Assembly: GCA_964619815.1 (NCBI GenBank)
Contig: CAZUGK010000106.1
Span: forward strand, 1 to 14,114
Origin: BRH-c25 sp964619815
GTDB lineage: Bacteria; Bacillota; Clostridia; Lutisporales; Lutisporaceae
Direction of reading: 5' to 3'
DNA: 14,114 bases
Shown here: piece by piece, positions 6,962 to 13,453 of the stretch
How positions within the stretch are numbered: position 1 is the stretch's first letter
Layout: each line of letters starts with the position of its first letter
The notes under the pieces: generated by a model
The model's input: the letters and a program-made list of their open reading frames with translations, nothing else
The model's database searches: none
Told to the model about the DNA's origin: nothing
Position numbers and translations under genes: made by a program

Positions 6962-7408
6962 CTATTCTTCTACGACTTTTATATTAATCTTTGCCGAAAC
7001 CTCAGGATATACTTTGATTTCAACCTGGTATGTCCCCAGTGCTTTTATAGCATCGTGAAGAACTACCTTCTTCTTATCTACTTCTATCTTATGCTGTGAT
7101 TTCAGGGCGTCAGCCACATCCTTACCTGTTATGGATCCGAATAATTTGCCGTTTTCACCTGCTTTTGTCTTAAAGATGATTTCCACCTTGCTTATCTTAT
7201 CAGCAAGCTCTTTTGCAGCACTCAGTTCCTTTTCCTTTCTGTTCTTTTCCGAGCTTTTCTTGTCCTCGAGCTCTTTTAATTTACCTGCAGTAGCTTCTAC
7301 CGCAAGCTTTCTGGGAAACAAATAGTTTCTGGCATAGCCGTCACTGGCATTAACCAATTCTCCCTTTTTGCCTAAGTCCTTAACATCCTGTAAAAGTACA
7401 ACCTTCAT
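6962..7408 (-). CDS. rplI: 50S ribosomal protein L9
   Basis: Binds 23S rRNA at the base of the L1 stalk and helps maintain reading frame. The 148 residues are full length. The N-terminal rRNA-binding domain begins MKVVLLQDVKDLGKKGELVNASDGYARNYLFP. A long lysine/glutamate-rich connecting helix (about 45-75) leads to the C-terminal rRNA-binding domain (about 76-148), including KLFGSIT. The ATG at 7408 directly follows the gdpP TAA with no bases between, and the ribosome-binding site (GGAAGGTG) lies inside the end of gdpP, so translation is probably coupled. It is the last gene of the MazG-like/DUF2232/gdpP operon. Confidence 0.98.
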   Translation of the reverse strand: MKVVLLQDVKDLGKKGELVNASDGYARNYLFPRKLAVEATAGKLKELEDKKSSEKNRKEKELSAAKELADKISKVEIIFKTKAGENGKLFGSITGKDVADALKSQHKIEVDKKKVVLHDAIKALGTYQVEIKVYPEVSAKINIKVVEE

Positions 7409-9406
7409 TTATCTTTCACCTTCCTTAAGATATTCTTCAACTGCATTTTTCAATAATCCTACAACTTCTTCCAGAGTAAACCCGGAAAGCTGTGCCCCGG
7501 CCACCGTCAGGTGACCTCCGCCTCCAAGCTTCTCCAGCACCACCTGAACATTGATATCCCCAAGAGATCTTCCGCTTATGAAGATATCGTCTCCTATTGC
7601 AGAAAGCACAAAAGAAGCATTTATACCTTTTATATTCAACAATTCATCAGCAGCCTGAGCAGCTACCAAAGCGGGATTCTTGGCATGCTCCGGTATTGTT
7701 GAAATGGCAATATGGTTCTTGAACATTTGTGCCGCTTTGACAACCTCAGCTCTTGTAAGGAAGGTCGCCATATCATCCTGGAAAAGCTGCCTTGTCAAAG
7801 TAGTATCCGCTCCCATTTTTCTTAGGTATGATGCGGCTTCAAAGGTTCTCACTCCCGTTTGGAAGGAGAAATTCTTGGTATCAATAAATATACCTGCAAG
7901 TAAAGCTTCTGCTTCTATTTGCTTTATCCTTGGCTTTTCAAACATATACTGCAGTATCTCCGTAACCAGCTCACTTGTAGAGGATGCATAGGGCTCTATA
8001 TAAGTGATAACTGCATTCTCAATAAACTCAGTGCCCCTTCTGTGATGGTCTATTACTGCTATCTTTTCAGCTTTGTCTATCAGCTGCTTTTGTTCTGTGA
8101 AACCAGGCCTGTGCACATCCACAACCACCAGTAAGGTGTTTTTCCCGCATTTAACCAGTGCTTCCTGGGGACTTATAAATACATCTCCGTACTCCTCATC
8201 CTCCTGCAGCTCTGCCCATAGATTTGCTATTCCTGCATTTACCCTGTTAAGTACAATATTTACATCCTTGTTGAGGCCCTTGCAGCACCTGTATATGCCC
8301 AAGGCGGATCCCAAACAGTCAAGGTCAGGCATTTCATGGCCCATTATGAGCACATCCTCTGACTGTTCCATAAGCTGCCTCAATGCATAAGCTATAACTC
8401 TTGCTTTTACCCTGGTTCTCTTTTCAACAGCCTTCGTCTTGCCTCCATAGAAGGAAAGCTTGTCATTATCTTTTACAACCGCCTGGTCTCCTCCTCTGCC
8501 CAAAGCGATATCCATGGCACTCCTGCAGAACTTCTGAAGCTCCGCATGGTTCTTGCCGTTTACCCCTACACCTATGCTCAAAGTCACAGGTATTCTATTT
8601 CCTGAGTTTATTTCCCTTATGTTGTCCAGTATATCGAACCGCTTCTCTTCAATGGCAAGCAACTGCTTGTAGCTGAAGTGAAGCATATAATCACCATTGG
8701 AGTACTTCTGTATAGAGGCATTGTTAAGTGCTGCCCAGGCGTTTATTCTCCTGTCTGCTTCTGCAACCAGGACAGGCTTTGAGGCCTCCTCAGTCTCTTT
8801 GAGCACCTCTTCAATGTTGTCCATCTGAAGAACAGCAACTACTGACTTTTCATCATTGTATTTGTTTTTAAGAGCAATAAAATCTGTCTTATCAACAAGG
8901 TACATTATTATTATGTTTTTTTCCTCATTGTCCTCATTAAGGTTTATAAGGTTAAAATATATGTCGTAGTATCTGTCTTTTACATTTATATTCTTAAATT
9001 CTTCCGTTCCGTTTTTAAGTATTCTTCCTATGTCCACACCGCTAATATAGGAAGAAAGCTTCTTGTCGAGTATGTACTCTCCTTGAAAGATGTTAGCGAA
9101 GAGCAAATTATACCAATTTATTATTCCCTGGTCATCAATTATAACCAAAGGGAAAGGCAGGTTCAAAATAGCATTTTTAGTTGCAGTATCTACATTTTCC
9201 GATAAGTTCTCTATATATTGTCTGAGCTCTTCCTTTTTTCTATTTGCTGCCTGTAAGTTGTGGTATATGAGATATCCTAATAGCAGAGCCCCTGCAGCAC
9301 CTAACAGAATATTGTAATAGCTCACTATTACTACAGCAATGGCTATTATCCAAAGGGATATACTCACATCAGGCCCCAGTAAGCTGGAAAGTTTGCGTAT
9401 TTTCAT
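7409..9406 (-). CDS. gdpP: Cyclic-di-AMP phosphodiesterase GdpP
   Basis: Membrane-anchored enzyme that hydrolyses c-di-AMP to pApA, controlling potassium and osmotic balance and cell-wall stress. Layout over 665 residues: two membrane helices (about 17-48); a PAS-like sensor domain (about 78-172); a degenerate GGDEF domain (about 185-310) where SNGDY replaces the signature, so cyclase activity is not expected; a DHH domain with GHEMPDLDCLGSA (His357, Asp361, Asp363), VVVDVHRPG (Asp430) and VIDHHRR (453-455); and a DHHA1 domain with LGGGGHLTVAGA (about 627-638). All visible metal ligands are kept. The ATG at 9406 overlaps the DUF2232 stop as ATGA, with GGAGG six bases upstream of the ATG; rplI abuts downstream. 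Length and order match the family (YybT in Bacillus). Confidence 0.97.
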   Translation of the reverse strand: MKIRKLSSLLGPDVSISLWIIAIAVVIVSYYNILLGAAGALLLGYLIYHNLQAANRKKEELRQYIENLSENVDTATKNAILNLPFPLVIIDDQGIINWYNLLFANIFQGEYILDKKLSSYISGVDIGRILKNGTEEFKNINVKDRYYDIYFNLINLNEDNEEKNIIIMYLVDKTDFIALKNKYNDEKSVVAVLQMDNIEEVLKETEEASKPVLVAEADRRINAWAALNNASIQKYSNGDYMLHFSYKQLLAIEEKRFDILDNIREINSGNRIPVTLSIGVGVNGKNHAELQKFCRSAMDIALGRGGDQAVVKDNDKLSFYGGKTKAVEKRTRVKARVIAYALRQLMEQSEDVLIMGHEMPDLDCLGSALGIYRCCKGLNKDVNIVLNRVNAGIANLWAELQEDEEYGDVFISPQEALVKCGKNTLLVVVDVHRPGFTEQKQLIDKAEKIAVIDHHRRGTEFIENAVITYIEPYASSTSELVTEILQYMFEKPRIKQIEAEALLAGIFIDTKNFSFQTGVRTFEAASYLRKMGADTTLTRQLFQDDMATFLTRAEVVKAAQMFKNHIAISTIPEHAKNPALVAAQAADELLNIKGINASFVLSAIGDDIFISGRSLGDINVQVVLEKLGGGGHLTVAGAQLSGFTLEEVVGLLKNAVEEYLKEGER

Positions 9407-10386
9407 CTTATACCTCCAATACGGCTCAACGGCTCCAGTTTTCTAATGTCAAGCACCAAATCCAATATGCCCACCATAGCTACAAACTGCATAAAGACGA
9501 GTACAGCCAGAACAACAATTGTAGTTCTTATGGCTTTGGGAATACCGTATCTGTCTCCATAAATCCTGGAATAATACACAATAACCGATATTCCTATTAT
9601 AGAAAAAACCAGCATCAATATAGTTGAGATATTCAAAGCCAAAGTAGTAAGTCCCGGAATTTTAAAATACGATACCGCTCCTGCAAGAACCGACAGTCCC
9701 AGAAGTATAAACGAATATGGTTCCCTGATCCTCCATTTTGAAAACTGTTCTATATCAGGTATCATATGTCCGATTCTTTTAAGTATCAACCTTGTAAGCT
9801 TATAGTCAACGAATGAAAACATAAGACCTGATATCACCATTGCAGAAGGGAATATAAGCTTCACCATATCCACCGTCTTGTTGAAATAGTCGGACATATA
9901 CTGCAGGTCCTTCTCTGCAATACCCATCTGCCTGTATATGTTCAATGCAAATTCCATCGACTGCTTAAAGGCGGTGTCAATATTAGCGAGAAAAGTCACC
10001 ATATCAATCCCTGAAGCCATTAATGAAAGAACAAACTCGCCAACCATTGTAATTGCCAGCACCAGCCCACATAAAGACACAATTACGTACGGGCTCATCC
10101 TCTTATTTATCATATAGCCCATCAGTATCCCGGGAAGACCGAAGCCTACCAGGAGTCCCACTCCAACCAGTGGCTGTGTTAACATAGATACGATCAACCC
10201 TGCGGACATGGCGGACAATATGCTGGCCTTCAGTCCATTCCTATAACCTACTATTATTACCGGTACAGGCCAAACCATTGCTATTATCCCAAGATACTGC
10301 GAATAGTAATATACTATTCCTAAAAGTGCAGTAACTCCTGCAAATACCGCGCCTTCCACCAGTGCTTTTGTTTGTATTCTATCCAT
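9403..10386 (-). CDS. DUF2232 (YybS-like) polytopic membrane protein
   Basis: A 327-residue integral membrane protein of the DUF2232 family. The first half is strongly hydrophobic with about five segments (roughly residues 8-30, 32-48, 54-72, 74-92, 95-122), one more near 175-190, and two or three towards the C-terminus (about 223-242, 247-270, 285-310). The topology resembles substrate-binding subunits of energy-coupling transporters, but function is unknown. Start ATG at 10386 has AGAGGTG four bases upstream. It ends inside the gdpP start codon region (ATGA), and the MazG-like gene lies nine bases upstream. This position directly before gdpP is conserved in Firmicutes, which suggests a shared role in envelope or c-di-AMP physiology; that link is inference. 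Confidence 0.88.
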   Translation of the reverse strand: MDRIQTKALVEGAVFAGVTALLGIVYYYSQYLGIIAMVWPVPVIIVGYRNGLKASILSAMSAGLIVSMLTQPLVGVGLLVGFGLPGILMGYMINKRMSPYVIVSLCGLVLAITMVGEFVLSLMASGIDMVTFLANIDTAFKQSMEFALNIYRQMGIAEKDLQYMSDYFNKTVDMVKLIFPSAMVISGLMFSFVDYKLTRLILKRIGHMIPDIEQFSKWRIREPYSFILLGLSVLAGAVSYFKIPGLTTLALNISTILMLVFSIIGISVIVYYSRIYGDRYGIPKAIRTTIVVLAVLVFMQFVAMVGILDLVLDIRKLEPLSRIGGIR

Positions 10387-10395
10387 GCTGCACCT

Positions 10396-10716
10396 CTAGC
10401 TCTTCTTCTTTTTCAGGTATTCAGAAAGATCTGAAAGATCCCCATACCATTTTTCAGTCTCGTGCTCCTCAATCATACCTATCCTTATTTTTTCCATTAT
10501 TCTAGAATCAATTAAAGAATATGATATGCCGAGCCTTTTTCCGAGCAGATATGTAACCAGCACAAGATTTGCCAGGATGTCCTGTATAACATCCTGTCCT
10601 ACCTTGGTGCCTTTCAGAAGATTCTGGTATAGAGCAGCAACAGTAGTCAATAGCTCGCTTTTCAAAAATTCTATGACCCTGATATTTTTTGTGATGTCAG
10701 TATCCTGATTTAACAA
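10396..10716 (-). CDS. MazG-like family protein
   Basis: A 106-residue all-helical protein resembling the MazG-like family seen upstream of yybS-gdpP in Firmicutes. Recognisable stretches are NIRVIEFLKSELLTTVAALYQ, LVTYLLGKRLGISY and a C-terminal EKWYGDLSDL. MazG enzymes hydrolyse nucleoside triphosphates through an EExxE...ExxD metal site. I cannot find that pattern here: the first helix pair has no paired glutamates, so enzymatic activity is doubtful. The start is TTG at 10716, preceded by a G-rich ribosome-binding site AGGGGGGA about five bases upstream. No better ATG exists near the N-terminus. First gene of the DUF2232-gdpP-rplI operon, with a gap of nine bases to DUF2232. Confidence 0.8.
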   Translation of the reverse strand: MLNQDTDITKNIRVIEFLKSELLTTVAALYQNLLKGTKVGQDVIQDILANLVLVTYLLGKRLGISYSLIDSRIMEKIRIGMIEEHETEKWYGDLSDLSEYLKKKKS

Positions 10717-10750
10717 GCCAATCCCCCCTAATACATACGTACTTATAAAT

Positions 10751-10783
10751 ATTATAGTCTTTGTACTTTGAAAATTTAGTCAA
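10751..10783 (-). promoter_or_regulatory. Possible promoter of the MazG-like/DUF2232/gdpP/rplI operon
   Basis: A perfect TATAAT (10751-10756) lies 34 bases upstream of the TTG start. A TTGACT (10778-10783) is present, but the spacing is 21 bases, longer than the usual 16-18. The hexamer at 17 bases (CTAAAT) is a poor -35 box. The promoter may rely on an activator or be weak. Confidence 0.35.
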
Positions 10784-10947
10784 ATCCTGCTCGATAGACT
10801 TATTTAATATTACCACAATTAATCAAGGGAGACAATAAATCAAAGTATGCTCTAACACCTGGGACAACTGTAATTATTGACCATATGCCAATGTCCGGTT
10901 TATAGCCGACAGAGTTCTATTATTCGACATATTACGCACAATACCTT

Positions 10948-10981
10948 CCGGGTAAATCCTTTTAAATATTGGAATTACCGG
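10948..10981. other. Imperfect hairpin in the gene-free stretch
   Basis: In the minus direction, CCGGTAATTCC (10971-10981) pairs with GGATTTACCCGG (10948-10959): ten pairs with one bulged C and one T-T mismatch, around an 11-base AT-rich loop. No T tract follows in either direction. Function unknown. Confidence 0.45.
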
Positions 10982-11036
10982 GTTTGAATAGCATTTTACC
11001 GTTATTGGGAAATTCCACTGTTTCGTATTCTTATTG

Positions 11037-11073
11037 AAACAAAAACTCGGAGGCTAAAAGACCTCCGAGTTTT
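11037..11073 (-). terminator. Intrinsic terminator after rpsR
   Basis: Perfect 12-bp arms AAAACTCGGAGG (62-73 side in the minus sense) and CCTCCGAGTTTT around an 8-base loop (11054-11061), followed by TTTTTGTTT on the minus strand. It lies 10 bases after the rpsR stop codon and closes the rpsF-ssb-rpsR operon. The A/T flanks would also allow it to work on the opposite strand. Confidence 0.92.
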
Positions 11074-11083
11074 ATTACTTTTA

Positions 11084-11341
11084 TTAGTCTGTTGTATATG
11101 GCAAGAAAGCTATGTTTCTTGCTCTCTTTATTGCTACTGTAAGCTGCCTCTGGTGCTTTGCGCAGTTTCCGGAAATTCTTCTTGGAATTATCTTTCCTCT
11201 TTCAGAGATATATCTTCTCAGCTTATTAACATCTTTGTAATCTATACATTCAACTTTATCAATACAAAAGTTACAAACTTTTTTCTTAGGCTTTCTCATT
11301 TTACCGCCGCCGCCGGTTCTTTCACCGCCACGTCTATTCAA
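11084..11341 (-). CDS. rpsR: 30S ribosomal protein S18
   Basis: Binds 16S rRNA together with S6 in the platform of the small subunit. The 85 residues have a flexible glycine/arginine-rich N-terminus and the core RKPKKKVCNFC...YKDVNKLRRYISERGKIIPRRISGNCAKHQRQL. Cysteines at 23, 26, 32 and 60 mark the zinc-binding (C+) form of S18. I chose TTG at 11341: AGGAGGG (11349-11355) lies seven bases upstream, and the residues that follow (NRRGGERTG) look like normal S18 tails. The next in-frame ATG (codon 15) has no such site and would cut the tail. A TTG start is unusual for a highly expressed ribosomal gene. It is separated from ssb by 168 bases holding two palindromic elements and is followed by a strong terminator. 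Confidence 0.96.
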   Translation of the reverse strand: MNRRGGERTGGGGKMRKPKKKVCNFCIDKVECIDYKDVNKLRRYISERGKIIPRRISGNCAKHQRQLTVAIKRARNIAFLPYTTD

Positions 11342-11361
11342 TCCTTTTCCCTCCTATCCGG

Positions 11362-11409
11362 ATGTTTTGCATATAACATTTCATATAGAATTCAGAATGT
11401 GCAAAACAT
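11362..11409 (-). repeat. Palindromic leader element upstream of rpsR (element C)
   Basis: Arms ATGTTTTGCA (11362-11371) and TGCAAAACAT (11400-11409) are perfectly complementary over 10 bp around 28 bases. In the rpsR direction the loop carries TGAATTC four bases after GTTTTGCAC, as in the dnaB element, and the 3' arm ends six bases before AGGAGGG. Relative to the dnaB element, a C-G pair in the stem is replaced by T-A (TTTCGCA/TGCGAAA versus TTTTGCA/TGCAAAA), a compensated change. Confidence 0.7.
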
Positions 11410-11420
11410 TTTCTTTGATT

Positions 11421-11508
11421 TGTATATTGCGAAAAGTACATTTCATATAATGCAAGCAAATGTTGATACTTCCGTAGCTTTGCTTAAATAACCTTTTCGC
11501 TATATACA
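11421..11508 (-). repeat. Nested inverted repeat between ssb and rpsR (element E)
   Basis: Outer arms at 11421-11436 and 11493-11508 are 16 bases long with one mismatch (TATATTGCGAAAAG against CTTTTCGCTATATA at the core). A nested pair AAGCAAA (11454-11460) and TTTGCTT (11479-11485) lies inside, with an 18-base loop. The outer repeat begins one base after the ssb stop codon (11510). A 12-base direct repeat, ACATTTCATATA, occurs here (11438-11449) and inside element C (11376-11387). No T tract follows. Confidence 0.6.
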
Positions 11509-11509
11509 T

Positions 11510-11917
11510 CTAAAATGGAAGATCGTCCTCTTCCTCTGCGGGCTGGAAATCACCGTAATAGTCTGCTCCGCCTTCATTTCCCTGCCCCTTGGCATCAGAG
11601 CCTCTATCCAGAAAATCAACCTCATCTGCTATTACTTCTGTAGCATAATGCCTTTTACCATCCTGGTCATCCCAGCTTCTTGTCTGCAATCTGCCAGAAA
11701 CAGCAACAAGCCTACCCTTTTTTATAAACTTTCCGCAGTTTTCTGCTGATTTGCCGAAAACAATTATCGGAATAAAGTCTGCAGATGGTTGGCCATCTCT
11801 TTTAAAGGTTCTGTCAACTGCGATAGTAAATTTAGCTATTGGGGTTTGATTATCTGCTGTGTACCTGATCTCAGGATCCTTTGTCAATCTTCCCACAAGG
11901 GCAACTTTGTTCAACAT
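11510..11917 (-). CDS. ssb: Single-stranded DNA-binding protein
   Basis: Coats single-stranded DNA in replication, repair and recombination and recruits partners through its tail. One OB-fold domain (residues 1 to about 105) with MLNKVALVGRLTKDPEIRYT, FTIAVDR and KGRLVAVSGRLQTRSWDDQDGKRHY. A short acidic/glycine-rich linker follows, ending in the partner-binding tip EEDDLPF. At 135 residues it is at the short end for the family because the linker is brief. I chose ATG 11917: AGGTGGTG lies five bases upstream, and a GTG six bases earlier overlaps it. The gene sits 29 bases after rpsF in the usual rpsF-ssb-rpsR order. Confidence 0.97.
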   Translation of the reverse strand: MLNKVALVGRLTKDPEIRYTADNQTPIAKFTIAVDRTFKRDGQPSADFIPIIVFGKSAENCGKFIKKGRLVAVSGRLQTRSWDDQDGKRHYATEVIADEVDFLDRGSDAKGQGNEGGADYYGDFQPAEEEDDLPF

Positions 11918-11946
11918 AATCACACCACCTAAACTGTTTCTTCTTA

Positions 11947-12231
11947 TTATTCTTCTATTCTTATAATCATATGTCTTAAAATGTCTTCTGTAATTCCGAA
12001 TACTCTGTCGAGTTCTTTCGGCACAGCCTGAGCTGCTTTATATTTCATATATACATAGAAGCCTTCTCCGATATCGTCTATTAGATAAGCAAGCTTTCTT
12101 TTGCCCCATTCATCAATAGTTTCGATTTCGCCGTTTGCTTCAACAATAGCCTTGAATTTTTCTTCAAGAGCCTTTATTCCTTCTTCATCAACGGTTGGTC
12201 TAACTATGTATATAGTTTCATACCTGTTCAT
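11947..12231 (-). CDS. rpsF: 30S ribosomal protein S6
   Basis: Forms a dimer with S18 on 16S rRNA. The 94 residues begin MNRYETIYIVRPTVDEEGI and include the typical WGKRKLAYLIDDIGEGFYVYMKY and a C-terminal GITEDILRHMIIRIEE; length is normal and there is no long acidic tail. I chose ATG 12231: AGGAGG (12240-12245) is eight bases upstream. A GTG at 12240 gives three extra codons but is itself part of the ribosome-binding site. First gene of the rpsF-ssb-rpsR operon, with a clear promoter about 75 bases upstream and a leader that can hide the ribosome-binding site. Confidence 0.97.
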   Translation of the reverse strand: MNRYETIYIVRPTVDEEGIKALEEKFKAIVEANGEIETIDEWGKRKLAYLIDDIGEGFYVYMKYKAAQAVPKELDRVFGITEDILRHMIIRIEE

Positions 12232-12299
12232 TAAATTCACCTCCTCCCCACGGACTGACGGCCCTATCTAAGTATGATAGAGCGAGGATATTTACGCAA
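12232..12299 (-). promoter_or_regulatory. Structured rpsF leader, candidate S6:S18 autoregulatory site
   Basis: In the transcript direction, GCTCTATC (12276-12283) pairs with GATAGGGC (12261-12268), giving eight pairs with one G-T, around a 7-base loop. Directly 5' of it, TCCTC (12284-12288) is complementary to GAGGA (12242-12246) within the rpsF ribosome-binding site. Both stems could stack, leaving a one-sided loop CGTCAGTCCGTGGG (12247-12260). Leaders of rpsF operons in many bacteria bind the S6:S18 complex. That this is such a site is inference from position and fold; I could not match the consensus with certainty. Confidence 0.45.
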
Positions 12300-12305
12300 T
12301 TATAA

Positions 12306-12334
12306 ATTATAACACTCTGTAAAGCTTATTGCAA
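12306..12334 (-). promoter_or_regulatory. Sigma-A-type promoter of rpsF-ssb-rpsR
   Basis: On the minus strand, TTGCAA (12329-12334) lies exactly 17 bases from a perfect TATAAT (12306-12311). Predicted start is about 12299, giving a leader of roughly 68 bases. The -35 box nearly touches the DUF951 stop codon (12340). Confidence 0.85.
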
Positions 12335-12339
12335 GGGTG

Positions 12340-12555
12340 CTAAGTATTATTTTCTTCAGGGGCTGCACTTTTTATTACTTTTTTTACAGACTTTTCAAAC
12401 TTTGGTCTTGGAAGCATTACTATTCGGCTGCAGCCCAGACACTTTATTTTGAAGTCCGCTCCAACCCTTATGACTTCCCACTGGCTGCTGCCGCAAGGGT
12501 GCTGTTTTTTTGTTTCGACAATATCGCCTAAATTAAATTGCTTAGGATAGTACAT
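12340..12555 (-). CDS. DUF951 family small protein
   Basis: A 71-residue cytoplasmic protein of the DUF951 family, function unknown. The family core is clear: FNLGDIVETKKQHPCGSSQWEVIRVGADFKI..CLGCSRIVMLPRPKFEK. The cysteines in HPCG and CLGC, with the histidine, suggest a small zinc-binding beta fold that could bind nucleic acid; this is inference. I chose ATG 12555, with GGAGG six bases upstream; a TTG two codons earlier is less likely. It follows the MscS-type gene by 30 bases and probably shares its transcript. I see no terminator between it and the rpsF promoter. Confidence 0.88.
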   Translation of the reverse strand: MYYPKQFNLGDIVETKKQHPCGSSQWEVIRVGADFKIKCLGCSRIVMLPRPKFEKSVKKVIKSAAPEENNT

Positions 12556-12585
12556 GGGCAACCTCCTCTGAAAATTCGATGTTTT

Positions 12586-13440
12586 CTATGCATCTTCTTT
12601 TTTAATGATAATTCGCTTTTGATAAGGTATTTCTATTTTTTGTTTTTTAAAGGCTTCCAGAATCAGTTTTCGCAGCTCCCTTTCAGTTTCCCAGTGCTGG
12701 AGGGGTTTTGTCTGAACCGTTATTCTTATTACGACCTCTGATTCACTGAGTTTTATTATTCCTAAAACAGCAGGTTTTTCTACTATTATTTCGGAATTAT
12801 TTCTGTAATACTCTTCCATTAGTCCGTTTAAAACTGATATTGCCCTCTCGGCATCTGCTTCATAGGCTATTCCAACATCGATTATAGCAAGTGAGTTACC
12901 TTTGGAATGATTGGTAACAGTCTTTACTTCACCGTTTGGTATTATGTGAAGATCTCCGTTGAATGCTCTTATCTTTGTAATCCGCAGCCCAATATCCTCG
13001 ACAGTTCCGGTCATGGTGCCGATAGTTATGTAATCCCCTACTCCGTACTGATCTTCAAATAATATTAAAAAGCCTGTAAAAACATCCTTCACCAGGCTCT
13101 GGGCGCCAAACCCCACAGCAAGGCCTCCCAGTCCTGCAGTTGCAAGCAGAGGGGCAGTAGGTATGTTAAGAACATTCAGTACCGAAATTATCATTATAAT
13201 ATAGACTGTATATTTTACAATACTCTTAAGTATTCCTGCAAGAGTGGTGGACTTCTTTTCGTCCATTTTCAGTTTTGGATACAGCCTGAAAAAGTTTTCG
13301 ATAACCCTGTTGATTAACAAAATGGATATTCTGCCTATAACTATAACCACGACGACCTTAATTGCCATGATAATGTAATAGCTCAACATTGTGCTATCTA
13401 TATTCGTCAGGCTTTGCAGCTTTTGTAATGCACTCTCCAT
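12586..13440 (-). CDS. MscS-family small-conductance mechanosensitive channel
   Basis: A membrane channel that opens under tension and releases solutes during hypo-osmotic shock. The 284 residues have three membrane helices: about 20-43 (YYIIMAIKVVVVIVIGR...), 70-92 (KYTVYIIMIISVLNVLNI) and the pore helix about 98-125 with the signature GLGGLAVGFGAQSLVKDVFTGF. The cytoplasmic beta domain with ...DQYGVGDYI, GTVEDIGLRITKIRAFNGD and IPNGEV follows, then an alpha/beta tail to KKEDA. The length is that of the short MscS/YkuT type. I chose ATG 13440, with GGAG six bases upstream, over a TTG four codons earlier that lies within that site. The ribosome-binding site directly follows the yedF stop at 13454, suggesting coupled translation. 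Confidence 0.95.
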   Translation of the reverse strand: MESALQKLQSLTNIDSTMLSYYIIMAIKVVVVIVIGRISILLINRVIENFFRLYPKLKMDEKKSTTLAGILKSIVKYTVYIIMIISVLNVLNIPTAPLLATAGLGGLAVGFGAQSLVKDVFTGFLILFEDQYGVGDYITIGTMTGTVEDIGLRITKIRAFNGDLHIIPNGEVKTVTNHSKGNSLAIIDVGIAYEADAERAISVLNGLMEEYYRNNSEIIVEKPAVLGIIKLSESEVVIRITVQTKPLQHWETERELRKLILEAFKKQKIEIPYQKRIIIKKEDA

Positions 13441-13453
13441 AAAAAACTCCAAC

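Larger units (their letters stand above)
10717..11036. other. Gene-free stretch upstream of the MazG-like operon
   Basis: About 320 bases between the rpsR terminator and the MazG-like gene. It contains a stable imperfect hairpin (10948-10981) and a TATAAT-type -10 box close to the gene (10751-10756). One minus-strand frame stays open for about 60 codons, ending in TAA near 10880, but it runs out of the terminator and has no start codon with a ribosome-binding site. I recognise no riboswitch or T-box. Confidence 0.55.

Noticed and set aside
10860..11036. A 60-codon minus-strand frame in the gap upstream of the MazG-like gene
   Set aside because: It reads out of the rpsR terminator with no start codon or ribosome-binding site, so it is not called as a gene, though noted in the gap entry.
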